Shown: positions 5,968 to 6,081 of the stretch, piece after piece
Numbering within the stretch: the stretch's first letter is position 1
Layout: each line of letters opens with the position of its first letter
Assembly: GCA_903912435.1 (NCBI GenBank)
Contig: CAIWHI010000992.1
Location: forward strand, 1-6,081
Direction: 5' to 3'
Length of the DNA stretch: 6,081 nucleotides
Origin: an uncultured Bacteroidota bacterium
GTDB lineage: Bacteria > Bacteroidota > Bacteroidia > Chitinophagales > Chitinophagaceae
Notes under the pieces: model-generated
Told to the model about the DNA's origin: nothing
The model's database searches: none
Seen by the model: the letters and a program-made list of their open reading frames with translations, nothing else
Position numbers and translations under genes: made by a program

Positions 5968-6004
5968 CAGGAACTAGATGCATGGATAATCAAGCAATAT
6001 TTTA

Positions 6005-6011
6005 CAAGGTA
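6005..6011 (-). promoter_or_regulatory. Weak candidate -7 box for the membrane-protein gene (TACCTTG)
   Basis: On the minus strand 6011 to 6005 read TACCTTG, one T short of the TAnnTTTG consensus. It would place a start near 5998, about 15 bases before an ATG at 5983 or 31 before the TTG at 5967. No -33 element is clear. It is the only near-match in the 5' flank. Confidence 0.2.
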
Positions 6012-6049
6012 GTGAAATTTCCGTCATCTCTATCTTAAAATTTAAATTG

Positions 6050-6081
6050 ATGAGTATTCCGGATTTAATTACCAAGCAAGA
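6050..6081 (+). CDS. Possible start of a divergent gene, cut by the right edge
   Basis: ATG at 6050 opens a frame reading MSIPDLITKQ that runs off the window. A partial promoter-like TATCTTAA at 6031-6038 lies 11 bases before it, similar in spacing to the other genes here. Ten codons are too few to identify a product, and a chance frame cannot be excluded. Confidence 0.22.
   Translation, partial: MSIPDLITKQ

Noticed and set aside
1..6081. tRNA, rRNA, CRISPR array, insertion sequence or defence cluster
   Set aside because: Reading both strands I found no cloverleaf, regular spaced repeats, transposase frame or paired terminal repeats that would support any of these.

Overview
The window looks like chromosomal DNA from a member of the Bacteroidota, probably a Chitinophagaceae- or Sphingobacteriales-like bacterium. 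Three things point there: a long type III glutamine synthetase of the Bacteroides GlnN type, candidate promoters of the TAnnTTTG form instead of a sigma-70 -10 box, and almost no purine-rich Shine-Dalgarno sequences before the genes. The lineage is inferred from these traits, not from a database match.

Left part (1-982) is a small toxin-antitoxin area. On the minus strand, running off the left edge, is a PIN-domain (VapC-like) ribonuclease gene with no annotatable ORF of its own: it has a GTG start and an in-frame TAG exactly where family members carry the Ser of the IDTS metal-site motif. The frame is otherwise open to the window edge. Divergent from it is an intact RelE/ParE-type module, antitoxin first, with an 11-base overlap with the toxin gene. 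A 110-base gap holds candidate back-to-back promoters and a small palindrome that could be the module's own operator.

Middle part (1102-4033) holds two housekeeping-type genes on the plus strand: an Sfp-type 4'-phosphopantetheinyl transferase, which activates acyl or peptidyl carrier proteins, and type III glutamine synthetase (glnN), which assimilates ammonium. They are separated by 100 AT-rich bases containing several inverted repeats and a good TAnnTTTG promoter, so glnN is probably transcribed on its own and regulated there.

Right part (4034-6081): a strong, symmetrical terminator hairpin lies between the convergent glnN and an AT-richer minus-strand gene for a 573-residue polytopic membrane protein. 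That protein has the layout of a GT-C-type glycosyltransferase or related envelope-glycan protein, with a C-terminal extracytoplasmic domain I do not recognise. Its start is ambiguous (TTG, or an ATG one base out of frame across an A7 run). A possible divergent gene starts at the right edge.

I see no rRNA, tRNA, CRISPR array, insertion sequence or clear new defence system. The most interesting items are the nonsense-interrupted PIN toxin, the homopolymer at the start of the membrane-protein gene, the inverted-repeat cluster before glnN, and the very short leaders implied by the promoter boxes.
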